A stretch of DNA of 64,000 bases, taken from positions 92,646 to 156,645 of the forward strand of contig CAZEFT010000006.1 of assembly GCA_964511495.1 (NCBI GenBank), read 5' to 3'. A program made the translations under genes and the position numbers. How positions within the stretch are numbered: position 1 is the stretch's first letter; each line of letters starts with the position of its first letter. Below are positions 25,174-34,187 of this stretch, one piece after another. The notes beneath the pieces are model-generated. The model had not been told where the DNA came from, made no database searches, and worked only from the letters and a program-made list of their open reading frames with translations. The DNA comes from Litorimonas sp964511495. GTDB lineage: Bacteria; Pseudomonadota; Alphaproteobacteria; Caulobacterales; Maricaulaceae.

Positions 25174-27450
25174 CTAAAGCGCCAAATCAAATGTGATTTT
25201 TGTCAAACCGTATTCGAATGGGCCAATATTCTTATTCGGGAAGACTATCGGCGCACCGCGATTTTCTCCACAACGAATGCCCGCATTCAAAGCTTCGGTT
25301 TTCCACATATTCGGTAAATCAAATTGGCCGAGTGATTGTTGTCCTGCCCGCATGCTCAAACGTCCGGTTCCCTCACCGCTTACATCACCTTTCAGGAAAA
25401 GGCTTTGCGTGCCTTTGGGCACGCGACGAGCAGATTTGAAGCGATAGACATTCTCGCGTGTATAGACGTAATTAAAATGCAAGAAACCATCCTGCATATA
25501 CCATTCATACCCGGCACAACTATCGCCCGAAGCCAATAATACGCCTTCCGCCCTGTCGGATTGTAGCGCCACATCGGCCCGAACTTCGAAATCGTAACGA
25601 TAGATATCGGGCGCGGAGAGACGGTTGAAGCGCGTCTGTCCAGGGTAGAAAACATATTGTGACCGGGGCTTGGGTGCGACCTTGGCATAAAGACCGTCCA
25701 GATCATCATCCAAAGGTAAAACATTATTCGCTGCCGCCTCTTTGTTCCACAAAGAGATAAGAGATTTAAGTCGGTCGGGATTGTCCGCCGCTAAATCTCT
25801 CACTTCAGAAAAATCTTTTTCCGCATGATAGAGCGCCCAAACGTCATCCTCAAACGCGTCCCCTTTCTGATGCTGGGTCACGGCTTTCCAGCCTTCGGCC
25901 CAAATGGCGCGATCACCTGCGGTTTCGAAATGTTGAACCGTTTTTTTCGTCTGCGCATCGGGCGACTTCAAACTATAGGCGAGGCTGATACCGTCCAAGC
26001 TTTGTGAGTAATCCGGAGTAATTTCTGTAAGGTCAGCCAGTGTTGGCAGAATGTCGATGATATGGTGATATTGAGAACAAATCTTACCGGTCGGCAAATT
26101 TCCATTTGGCCAATGCACAATCATCGGGGTTCGCGTACCGCCCGCATAGGTATCACCTTTCCGGCGCTTTAACGGCGTATTGCCGAGATGTGACCAACCT
26201 GTTGAGTAAAGCGGATTACTCTGCGGGCCGCCGACATTTTCCAGACTTCTCATTTTCTCACCGACCGTCTCCGGCCCGATATAGGCGATACGGCGCACAT
26301 CCAATGCGCCTGCGCGGTGATAGCCACCGCCGGCACCATTATCTGACATGACAATCAAGATGGTATCATCCAGTTCCCCCATATCACGCAGGGCATCAAC
26401 GAAGCGCCCCAATTGGTCATCGGCATGGTCGAGCATGCCTGCAAAAGCTTGTTGGGTGCGAAGGCTAAATGCTTTTTCATCGTCCGGGAGAGAAGCCCAA
26501 GGCGGAATATCATCGGGGCGCGGCGATAATTCTGTTCCGGGAGGGACAACACCCAGCTTTTCCTGTCGTGCCAGTCGCGGAGCCCGTAAAGCGTCATAAC
26601 CTTGGTCAAACTGACCTTTATATTTGTCGATATAAGATTGCGGTGCATGAAAAGGAAAATGGCACGCCCCAAAACCCATATAGAGGAAGAACGGTTTGTC
26701 GGGCGTCGCGACCTTGTGATCCTTAACATAAGCAATGGCTTGGTTCGCCAAATCTTCACTGAGGTGGTAATCCCCTGTCATATCCGGATGGACTTGCGTT
26801 TGATTGCGGAAAACTTCGGGATAGAAATGATCCACGGCTGAACCATGGAAACCATACCAGTGATCAAAACCCCGCCCCATCGGCCAATGATCAAAAGGTC
26901 CCATGGCGTCTTGATCATTCACCATCGACATATGCCACTTTCCGATTGCAATCGTATTATAACCGCTTTCTTTTAAATATTGGGGCAGAAGTTTTACATC
27001 CTCGCGAATGTAACCGCGATAGCCCGGCAAGGCTCGACCCCATTCCGCAATATTTCCGACGCCAACACGGTGAGCATTTTGTCCGGTCATCAAACAAGCG
27101 CGGGTGGGCGCGCAAAGCGCTGTGACGTGGAAATTATTATAGCGCACGCCATTCTCTGCCAAACGGTCCACGGCTGACGTATCGATCTCGGAGCCGAAAC
27201 AGCCTAAATCTCCAAAGCCCACATCGTCAAAAATGGCAACCACAATATTAGGCCGTTTGGCGCCGTCTTTCACAGGCCAAGGCGATTGAGTTTTGGAGTT
27301 TACGGATTTGGGTGCGCCTTTCTTTTTAGAGGCATCTGTCGCCGACGCTTTCTGATCTCCCGACCCACCCGTGTTCGACGTGCAAGCCACTCCCGATAAG
27401 ACAGCGCCCATAGCGGCGGAGCGTAAAAGATGACGACGTGAAATACTCAT
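25174..27450 (-). CDS. Type I sulfatase, Tat-exported lipoprotein
   Basis: A 758-residue arylsulfatase-family enzyme. The formylglycine signature is LCAPTRACLMTGQ, with the Cys to be converted and the CxPxR core intact. Metal and active-site segments include IFDDVGFGD, GKWHMS and MSDNGAGGG. The overall pattern resembles PAS-type (S1_4-like) arylsulfatases. The N-terminus SRRHLLRSAAMG is a twin-arginine motif followed by lipobox L-S-G-V-A-C, so the enzyme should be exported folded and lipid-anchored. A C-terminal extension (about 620-758) is extra relative to the core. It would remove sulfate from the substrate before import. Cofactor: an anaerobic-type or FGE maturase must be encoded elsewhere. 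Confidence 0.92.
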   Translation of the reverse strand: MSISRRHLLRSAAMGAVLSGVACTSNTGGSGDQKASATDASKKKGAPKSVNSKTQSPWPVKDGAKRPNIVVAIFDDVGFGDLGCFGSEIDTSAVDRLAENGVRYNNFHVTALCAPTRACLMTGQNAHRVGVGNIAEWGRALPGYRGYIREDVKLLPQYLKESGYNTIAIGKWHMSMVNDQDAMGPFDHWPMGRGFDHWYGFHGSAVDHFYPEVFRNQTQVHPDMTGDYHLSEDLANQAIAYVKDHKVATPDKPFFLYMGFGACHFPFHAPQSYIDKYKGQFDQGYDALRAPRLARQEKLGVVPPGTELSPRPDDIPPWASLPDDEKAFSLRTQQAFAGMLDHADDQLGRFVDALRDMGELDDTILIVMSDNGAGGGYHRAGALDVRRIAYIGPETVGEKMRSLENVGGPQSNPLYSTGWSHLGNTPLKRRKGDTYAGGTRTPMIVHWPNGNLPTGKICSQYHHIIDILPTLADLTEITPDYSQSLDGISLAYSLKSPDAQTKKTVQHFETAGDRAIWAEGWKAVTQHQKGDAFEDDVWALYHAEKDFSEVRDLAADNPDRLKSLISLWNKEAAANNVLPLDDDLDGLYAKVAPKPRSQYVFYPGQTRFNRLSAPDIYRYDFEVRADVALQSDRAEGVLLASGDSCAGYEWYMQDGFLHFNYVYTRENVYRFKSARRVPKGTQSLFLKGDVSGEGTGRLSMRAGQQSLGQFDLPNMWKTEALNAGIRCGENRGAPIVFPNKNIGPFEYGLTKITFDLAL

Positions 27451-27509
27451 TAACTCTCTCTTTATGACAGATTAAATATTTTTTCGGTTCAATAGCTATT
27501 GTTTCAAAT

Positions 27510-29021
27510 TCACTCTCGCGAGACGTTTTGCGAATCTTTACCTGAGAAAAAGGCTACATCACGCGCGACCATAGGCGCGTAGCCTTCAACAGCATCAGGG
27601 CCTGAGAACCAGCTATGAGGGCTAAGACGCATACCATGATTATTATCTTTATATTCGTAAGACACGCATTGCCCGCCTGCCTCATTCACACGGCGGCACA
27701 GGTCGAAATTCCAGTCCGGAAAGGAAACAAGGTCTTTATCAGGAAAGTGCAAAATTAAGGGTTCGCTCAGATAATGAGCAAAATCATAACCTCCTATTCC
27801 CTGCATGCCGGCAATGATTTGTGGATCATGAATAATCCGCGTCTTTCCAGTTTCATCCTCTATCAATTCAAATGAAGCGCCCGATATGTCTTCTACCTTT
27901 TCGTTCAGCTTCTGATAGGTCTTTGGCAAGCTATCCTCATAAACTTCACGCACTGTTTCAAACGACCACGTCTCTTTTTGCCAAGTCCATGCCTTAGGCT
28001 CAGGCGTTTCAATCCAATCAGGCGGCCAGCCAAAGATAAAATTTGGATTGACTTCGCCCGTTTCGCTTTTCGCCGAGCCCGTCCATTGACTATCCCCGGA
28101 AACGAAACTTTCCGCTGAAGAACGCAGCGGATTATAGACCGCCATTTGCGTAAGACGAGGCGCAATAGCCCCTGACCAAATGGACGCTTTTTTAACAGAG
28201 AGGTTATTTCCACTGCCCTCACCAATGGCGGCCAGGACGCTGAGGACAACATCTCCACCTTGGGAATGGCCCGCCAGATGAACAGCATTTGGGTCAAAAG
28301 GCACGTCAATATCAAAATCATCGGATTGCAAACGATCTGTCTGATGCAGCCCCGCTAACAGGTTCAACGTATCAATGGCGTAAAATTGGGTCGATAAATA
28401 TGTGCCATTGTCCCAATCCTCCAAAAACTCAAGACCTTCGCCGACAATACCGTTTACCGTCGCATGACCGCGATAAGCGGGAATGAGAACCAGATAACCT
28501 GCACGGGCATAGGCATCTGTGATTTCCGAATACATGGAGGCGGGATCACATCCCAATGTGTAATCGGGCGCGGCCTCTGCACCCACCCAACCATGGGCAA
28601 AAATTATGACAGGAAAACCGGTCTCGGGAGCGGGTCCGTCAGGGATATTTACGCGTGAATAGACGCGTAATCCTTCTGACTTATATGATGCCATATAGGA
28701 TTGATAACGTCCCTCGGCTTCAGGTAAAGATTTCACGACCTCGGGGTCAACACATGCGCTTTGGTCAAGTGACGCCTCGAACGTCAATTCTCCTGAAAAT
28801 TCTTTTTCGCGAAGTGTTTCAATTGAAAGCTCGGAAAGTGACGTCAGCTTTGTATCATTTGGGGCGCGCCTCTCATTCACACTTACAACACCCTCTGTCT
28901 TATGAGTTGATTTGAGAGGTTGACAGGATGACAGCACAACGCACACCCCGCATATCATTGCGGTCAATAAAAAAGGGAGAGCATAAGCCCTCCCTCTTCT
29001 ATACTGATCTAAAGCAAGCAT
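27510..29021 (-). CDS. Alpha/beta-hydrolase lipoprotein
   Basis: A 503-residue predicted esterase or dienelactone-hydrolase-like enzyme. An N-terminal hydrophobic segment ends in lipobox L-S-S-C (about residue 33). An oxyanion region PVIIFAHGWVGAEA is followed by the nucleophile elbow GHSQGGD (about residue 255) and late Asp/His candidates (HFPDKDLVSFPD; DNNHGMRL). It starts 5 bp after the TonB receptor stop and precedes the sulfatase by 59 bp. The context suggests periplasmic cleavage of an ester or similar bond in the imported compound. Substrate unknown. Confidence 0.82.
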   Translation of the reverse strand: MLALDQYRRGRAYALPFLLTAMICGVCVVLSSCQPLKSTHKTEGVVSVNERRAPNDTKLTSLSELSIETLREKEFSGELTFEASLDQSACVDPEVVKSLPEAEGRYQSYMASYKSEGLRVYSRVNIPDGPAPETGFPVIIFAHGWVGAEAAPDYTLGCDPASMYSEITDAYARAGYLVLIPAYRGHATVNGIVGEGLEFLEDWDNGTYLSTQFYAIDTLNLLAGLHQTDRLQSDDFDIDVPFDPNAVHLAGHSQGGDVVLSVLAAIGEGSGNNLSVKKASIWSGAIAPRLTQMAVYNPLRSSAESFVSGDSQWTGSAKSETGEVNPNFIFGWPPDWIETPEPKAWTWQKETWSFETVREVYEDSLPKTYQKLNEKVEDISGASFELIEDETGKTRIIHDPQIIAGMQGIGGYDFAHYLSEPLILHFPDKDLVSFPDWNFDLCRRVNEAGGQCVSYEYKDNNHGMRLSPHSWFSGPDAVEGYAPMVARDVAFFSGKDSQNVSRE

Positions 29022-29026
29022 TTGCC

Positions 29027-31444
29027 TTAGAATTGTGCCTTGAATTTAAAGCCGAAATTACGCGGATAAAGGAAAGACGTCTGAACGATATCGTCAGAGT
29101 TATTGTTACCCCGAGCCAGAACCGCTTCATCTTCCAGATTTTCGATAAAGGCTTCAACAGAGTAATTTCCGTCAGGCGCATCCCAGATTAAACGCAAGTC
29201 TGTTTTTGTGTAAGACTCTTGATAATGACTGGGGTCATTTGCGAGCAAGTTAGATGTATTATATCCACCGGAATAATAAGTCTGCACATATGGTGTGAGC
29301 GTGCCTGTCGCGCCTAAATCGATGACATAAGCAGCACTTGCGCCCAAGGTCAGATCTGGTGACCAAGGTGTTGTAACACCAGATTGATCGATGAAGGAAA
29401 CAACTTGACCTCTGTAAAGCTGGTAAGGGTTACCTTGACCAAAGGTTTTAAACTCTGAATTAAGATAGGCCAAAGTACCGGTCAATGTCAGTGCATCTGT
29501 CGGCTGCCAAATTGCATCGAATTCAACACCCCAGGCTTCAATATCACCGCCGTTATCAGTGAACGTCAAAGCGATGTTTGTGTTCGGGTCAATCTCTTGA
29601 CGTTGAGTCAGGAGATTGTCGTAAGTTGTAAAGTGCGCGGCACCATTTAACTGCAATGTATTTTCAGCCAAGCGACTCCGGAAACCGCCTTCTAATACGC
29701 GAGAGTTTTGCTCTTCTGTTGTAGAGGCTGTCGACGCTGATCCTGAAAGGTAACCCGTAGAACCTGTGACATATAACATGACGTCGTCTGAGACGTCATA
29801 TTCTGCACCAGCACGCCATGTCACATTGCTATAATTGCCGGGGAAGTCAGAAACATCTGCACTGGTAACGGCATCGGCCGCATCACAATTGTAAGAAAAT
29901 ACGTCCTGCGCATTAGACGGCAAAACAGATGGTGAGGACCCGGCAATACCTGGCAGAACATTCACAACACGGTCACCGCCTGAGAAATTAGATCCTCCAC
30001 AACTCGCGGCTTTCGTTTCGTCATTATAACGCAGACCACCAATAACTCGGAACTGATCTGATAAAGAGTATTCTGCCTGTCCATAGACACCAAAATATTC
30101 GGTATCGATTACGACATTATTGGCAAAGAAATTATTCAAAATACGATCACGCGACTCAATGCCTGTGGCAATAAGCAGCTGCGTGCCACCAGGGAATTGC
30201 GGCGTAACAACAGTCGGGCGATCAGAGTTCGGACGACGTTGAGTTTGGTCATAAATATAGAATGTGTTGCGATCTTCTAAATCTGAGTAATAGGCACCGG
30301 CTGTCCACTGCAACGGGCTATCATAATCAGAGTTAAACTGGAATTCTTGAGACCAACCCTCTGACTCTTCATCATAACCACCCGTCTGATTTGGTGTCGG
30401 GCTGAAATCAAAGTCAAAACCGATATCATTTTCAAACTTATTATAGTTTGAAATAGATTTCATCGTCACACCGCCGAAATCATAATTGATTTCTAAAGTG
30501 GCATTGTGGTCGACAAGGTCGACGGGTTGAATGTAATCCTGAGAAATCAAATAAGGGTCACCAAACGGCCCGTTCGCTGCAAGACCACGAGCCCCAGAAC
30601 CGCGAACCGGGTTACGACAATCACGCTGAGACCCGAACGCATCTGTCAGGCCTTCTGGTGTCACGTTCCGGCAAAGAAAAGCATAACCAAACAGACCTGC
30701 CTCATTGCCATCTTCGGCACTATAGGAATAGCGGGCAATAATTTCGAGGTCATCACTCGGAGCCCAAAGACCCGTAATACGCAGGGCCTTATCATCTTGC
30801 GCACCAATATCAGGCCCGGCCAAGTTACGGATGTAACCATCACTCTTATCATAATAACCAGCTACACGCAGAGCCGCGTTTTCGCTGATTGGAATGTTAA
30901 CATACGCTTCACCACGTAAACGGTCAAAACGCTGAATACTGGCCTCAATACCGGCGCTATATTCATCCAATTCAGGCTTATTCGTGTAGACATTCAATGC
31001 ACCGGCAAATGTATTTCGCCCGTAGAGTGTGCCTTGTGGGCCACGCAGGAATTCCACAGAGGAGACATCAAAGAAACCACGTGTCTGTTGAGACGCCCGC
31101 GCCTTATAAACACCGTCAAGGAAAGCTCCAACAATTGAGCTGTTATCGCCGAATGTGTTGGTAGAGTTCGCACCACGGACATTGAATTTCGCATCATTAC
31201 CCGCAAAGGCAAAATTGACGCCCGGCACAACGAGTTCCAAACGGGATACATCATCAATACCACCAAGCTCTAATGTTTTTTCATTGAAAGCTGAGACTGA
31301 AATACTGACGTCTTGGACATTTTCCGTCCGTCTTTCAGCCGTTACAATGATCTCATCAATCTGCGCAAAGGCCGGCGATGCGGTCAGAACGGCCAGCGCA
31401 CTCGCGCTTCCAATCAAAAACTTGGTCAAATTGCGGTGAGTCAT
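29027..31444 (-). CDS. TonB-dependent receptor (iron-complex/FyuA-like type) of the LacI-controlled locus
   Basis: An 805-residue receptor. ATG 31444 (MTHRNLTKF) follows AGAGAGGGA and begins a signal peptide ending in SPAFAQ. Upstream in-frame codons encode no signal and overlap the operator. The TonB-box-like DEIIVTAERR, a plug (about 40-150; RGPQGTLYGRNTFAGALNV) and a barrel ending in FGFKFKAQF are present. RGPQGTLYG is typical of the class common in sphingomonads and Maricaulales for small organic molecules rather than of SusC. It heads an operon with the hydrolase and sulfatase, so it is the likely outer-membrane gate for the locus substrate. Confidence 0.92.
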   Translation of the reverse strand: MTHRNLTKFLIGSASALAVLTASPAFAQIDEIIVTAERRTENVQDVSISVSAFNEKTLELGGIDDVSRLELVVPGVNFAFAGNDAKFNVRGANSTNTFGDNSSIVGAFLDGVYKARASQQTRGFFDVSSVEFLRGPQGTLYGRNTFAGALNVYTNKPELDEYSAGIEASIQRFDRLRGEAYVNIPISENAALRVAGYYDKSDGYIRNLAGPDIGAQDDKALRITGLWAPSDDLEIIARYSYSAEDGNEAGLFGYAFLCRNVTPEGLTDAFGSQRDCRNPVRGSGARGLAANGPFGDPYLISQDYIQPVDLVDHNATLEINYDFGGVTMKSISNYNKFENDIGFDFDFSPTPNQTGGYDEESEGWSQEFQFNSDYDSPLQWTAGAYYSDLEDRNTFYIYDQTQRRPNSDRPTVVTPQFPGGTQLLIATGIESRDRILNNFFANNVVIDTEYFGVYGQAEYSLSDQFRVIGGLRYNDETKAASCGGSNFSGGDRVVNVLPGIAGSSPSVLPSNAQDVFSYNCDAADAVTSADVSDFPGNYSNVTWRAGAEYDVSDDVMLYVTGSTGYLSGSASTASTTEEQNSRVLEGGFRSRLAENTLQLNGAAHFTTYDNLLTQRQEIDPNTNIALTFTDNGGDIEAWGVEFDAIWQPTDALTLTGTLAYLNSEFKTFGQGNPYQLYRGQVVSFIDQSGVTTPWSPDLTLGASAAYVIDLGATGTLTPYVQTYYSGGYNTSNLLANDPSHYQESYTKTDLRLIWDAPDGNYSVEAFIENLEDEAVLARGNNNSDDIVQTSFLYPRNFGFKFKAQF

Positions 31445-31959
31445 ATTTTTCCCTCTCTGGTTATTGTTGACGCCAAAATCGTGATGACATCTTTTCTTAT
31501 GGACTAGGAATAGAAGCCAGAAACAAAAGCGCAAGCCTTTTTTGAATTCGAATGCAAAATCAAGCCGAATTGTTGCATTTTTGCACTGCCGACACATTAA
31601 ATCCTTAGAGTCTAATTTTGAAATGGGCGCGCCCATGACAAGATTTCGATATGATTCAGCTCAAATTCGACACAGGCTTGCCTCAATTTTCAAAAAAATG
31701 GACATAATGAAGAAATATTTCTCCCTTATAAGAGAAAGAAAAATTCATTAAATTCAGCTGCTTAAAAAGAATATTTCCAAAATTATTGAAGGAGAGCCAC
31801 CTATAGGTTGCACCCGATTTAAAGCTCGTTTAACTCTGATTTGGGCGCGAATGTCTCACATCAATGGACTTCGGAAGCTTAAAAGGGTTGACGCAAAGAT
31901 ACGTTGGTATGTCTGCCAACATCTGAGCGTTTTTTATTCAGAATGGGAAGATCATTATC
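31445..31959. other. 515-bp divergent intergenic region between the TonB receptor and adhesin genes
   Basis: It contains LacI-type operator 5 (31542-31557) for the receptor operon and a weaker TTGCATTTTTGCA element (31573-31585). An AT-rich stretch with the partly complementary TTTCTC/GAGAAA lies near 31720-31740. A TTGACG element at 31888-31893 might belong to the adhesin promoter. No gene could be supported. Confidence 0.6.
31542..31557. promoter_or_regulatory. LacI-type operator 5, before the TonB-hydrolase-sulfatase operon
   Basis: TTGAATTCGAATGCAA differs from the perfect palindrome of operator 2 at one position in one arm. It lies about 98 bp upstream of the TonB receptor start, linking the outer-membrane/periplasmic arm to the same regulator. 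Confidence 0.74.
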
Positions 31960-34029
31960 ATGAAGTCACAAAAAACATTATTCGGGACAATTTCAGGGAG
32001 CGCTATGCTTGTTGCTCTCTTAACCGCTGCGCCAGCACTGGCCGATCCAACACCGGATTGTAATGCTAATGCGGGTGACGCGACGGCACTTGAGTGCGGC
32101 GTGGACGCAACAGCGACGGGTGCTGACTCAGTCGCAGTGGGTCGTCAAGCCAATGCAAATGGCTTCTTTACAACAGCCATCGGAACACAATCATATGCTG
32201 AGGGCGCTGGAGCCGCGGCTGTTGGCCTTCGCGCAAGCGCAATTGGCCTTGACGCTACAGCGGTCGGTACAGGTGCTGCAACAACAGGTGACAACTCAAC
32301 GGCCGTAGGTGCACGAGCTGTTGCGACAGGTTCTGCCGCGACCTCTTTAGGACATGAAGCAAACGCTAATGGTACGAATTCTCTTGCAGTAGGTCGCCGC
32401 GCTTTAGCCAATGGTGCAACAACAACAGCTATTGGTAATGACTCAATCGCGACAGGTGCCGACGCCCTAGCCATTGGTCGTTTATCAAATGCAAATGGAT
32501 TCTTTACGACAGCCATTGGTGGCGGATCTTACGCCGAAGGTTCAGGCGCTGCTGCTATTGGTCTTCGGGCTAACGCAGTTGGTATTGATGCCACAGCATC
32601 AGGTGCGAGCGCGACAGCCACAGGAAATTCAACAACAGCCATCGGTGGACGGGCGACAGCTAACGGCCTAGCCGCAACAGCTTTTGGCTGGATGTCAAAT
32701 GCACAGGGCGAACGCGCTCATGCTATTGGTCATTTAGCAACAGCCACGGGTGAGCGCACATTAGCCGTCGGTGAAGCCGCAACGGCCAATGGCGAGCAAG
32801 CCTCCGCTATCGGCAACCAAGCATCTGCCACAGGTGTTGATGCAACAGCTTTCGGTACAATGTCTATCGCCAATGGTAACTCCACAACAGCAGTGGGTGG
32901 TGAAGCCGTTGCAAATGGCTTGGCCGCAACATCCTTTGGTTGGCGTTCTTCCGCCACGGCTGAACGGGCCCACGCTATTGGTCACTTGGCCAATGCCTCA
33001 GGCGTTCGTTCATTGGCCGTTGGTGAAGCCGCTGATGCAGCCGGTGACAATTCAACAGCGATTGGTAACCAAGCCAGTGCCGGGTTTAACAACTCAGCGG
33101 CCTTTGGTAACGGAGCCACAACAACTCGTATGAACCAGTTTGCCTTTGGTACAGCGATCAACACTTATACCTTTGCTGGTTTGACATCTGCAGCCAGTAC
33201 GGCAGCACAAACAGGCGCGACAGGTGTTGTGACAACAGATGCGAACGGTAACGTTGCTGCTGATTTTGCTCTACCAATGACGGTAGCCGGCAATACAACA
33301 GCGATTGCGACAAACGGCACAAACATCGCTACGAACACAGGCAATATTGCGACCAATACTGCGAACATCGCGACAAACACGACAAATATCGCGACGAACA
33401 CAGGCAACATTGCAACAAATACTGCGAACATTGCAACAAACACCACGAATATCGCGACGAATACGACGAATATTGCAACCAACACTACCAATATTGCGAC
33501 GAACACCGCTGGTATTGCAACCAATGCTTCGGGTATCGCCACTAACACGACTAGTATTGCCACAAACGCCACAGGCATTTCAACGAATGCTGCCGGATTG
33601 GTCACGGCCAATACGGCAATTGCCGCCAACGCAAACGCTATTCTGGGCATTGGTACAAACGCAACAAGTATTGCTAATAACACGACAAACATCACGGCGA
33701 ACTCTGCTGCGATTAGTCAAAATGCTTCAGGCCTGACAGCTGCGAATACAGCTATCGCATTGAACACGGCACAAATCGGTACGAATATCGACGATATTCT
33801 CGACAACCGTGCCGGTATTGCGGCGGCCTTGGCGCTTGATAATGCCTATGTTCCAGTTGGTCAGACATTTGCGGTCTCCGGCGGTATCGGTAACTATGAC
33901 GACGAAACAGCCTTTGCCGGCAGTATCGCTTACAGACTCAATGACACATTGCAGTTGAGCGGCGCCGTCACAACCGGTTCCAATAATGGCGCAACAGGTG
34001 CACGTGCAGGTTTCCAAGCCAGCTGGTAA
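31960..34029 (+). CDS. Trimeric autotransporter adhesin (YadA-like)
   Basis: A 689-residue surface adhesin. A signal peptide ends near PALA-DP. Residues about 45-425 are 14-residue YadA-head repeats (AVG..A.A.G..STAIG pattern), predicting a left-handed beta-roll head. Residues about 449-615 are a stalk of heptads of the form IATNTxN. This matches the IxxNTxx (Asn-at-d) coiled-coil motif, whose core asparagines bind anions. One 10-residue unit near ILGIGTNATS breaks the heptad phase. Residues about 617-689 form the YadA anchor barrel (VPVGQTFAVSGGIGNYDDE to the terminal QASW). The protein would trimerise in the outer membrane and mediate attachment to surfaces, perhaps algae. RBS GGGAAGA precedes ATG 31960. 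A terminator follows. Confidence 0.93.
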   Translation: MKSQKTLFGTISGSAMLVALLTAAPALADPTPDCNANAGDATALECGVDATATGADSVAVGRQANANGFFTTAIGTQSYAEGAGAAAVGLRASAIGLDATAVGTGAATTGDNSTAVGARAVATGSAATSLGHEANANGTNSLAVGRRALANGATTTAIGNDSIATGADALAIGRLSNANGFFTTAIGGGSYAEGSGAAAIGLRANAVGIDATASGASATATGNSTTAIGGRATANGLAATAFGWMSNAQGERAHAIGHLATATGERTLAVGEAATANGEQASAIGNQASATGVDATAFGTMSIANGNSTTAVGGEAVANGLAATSFGWRSSATAERAHAIGHLANASGVRSLAVGEAADAAGDNSTAIGNQASAGFNNSAAFGNGATTTRMNQFAFGTAINTYTFAGLTSAASTAAQTGATGVVTTDANGNVAADFALPMTVAGNTTAIATNGTNIATNTGNIATNTANIATNTTNIATNTGNIATNTANIATNTTNIATNTTNIATNTTNIATNTAGIATNASGIATNTTSIATNATGISTNAAGLVTANTAIAANANAILGIGTNATSIANNTTNITANSAAISQNASGLTAANTAIALNTAQIGTNIDDILDNRAGIAAALALDNAYVPVGQTFAVSGGIGNYDDETAFAGSIAYRLNDTLQLSGAVTTGSNNGATGARAGFQASW
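33304..33597 (+). repeat. 21-bp coding minisatellite (14 heptad units) in the adhesin stalk
   Basis: Fourteen in-frame 21-bp units encode IATN-type heptads from Ile449; the last is ISTNAAG. Unit sequences vary mostly at synonymous positions. Because the unit is a multiple of three, gain or loss of copies would change stalk length without breaking the frame. Confidence 0.88.
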
Positions 34030-34085
34030 TCACTCTCTGTAATATCCGCTCTCCGATGATTCACTCAATCATCAGAGAGCCACAT

Positions 34086-34121
34086 AACTCCGGGCAACTT
34101 CGTTTCCCGGAGTTTTATTTT
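34086..34121 (+). terminator. Rho-independent terminator of the adhesin gene
   Basis: A stem AACTCCGGG pairs with CCCGGAGTT, with an inner AAC/GTT extension around TTC, followed by TTATTTT. It lies 57 bases after the adhesin stop codon. Confidence 0.85.
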
Positions 34122-34187
34122 GCCTATCCTTCATACACTGCTGATAAACACTTTTACGACAGCTATAAAAAAGCATAAGATTAAGCC

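Noticed and set aside
31573..31585. TTGCATTTTTGCA as a possible sixth LacI-type operator
   Set aside because: It lacks the central TTCGAA core shared by the other five sites; it may only be a chance AT-rich inverted repeat.
33165..33695. 176-codon antisense frame with a Val/Ala/Ile repeat pattern, resembling a membrane protein
   Set aside because: It is the mirror of the repetitive adhesin stalk; the periodicity comes from the 21-bp units, not from an independent gene.
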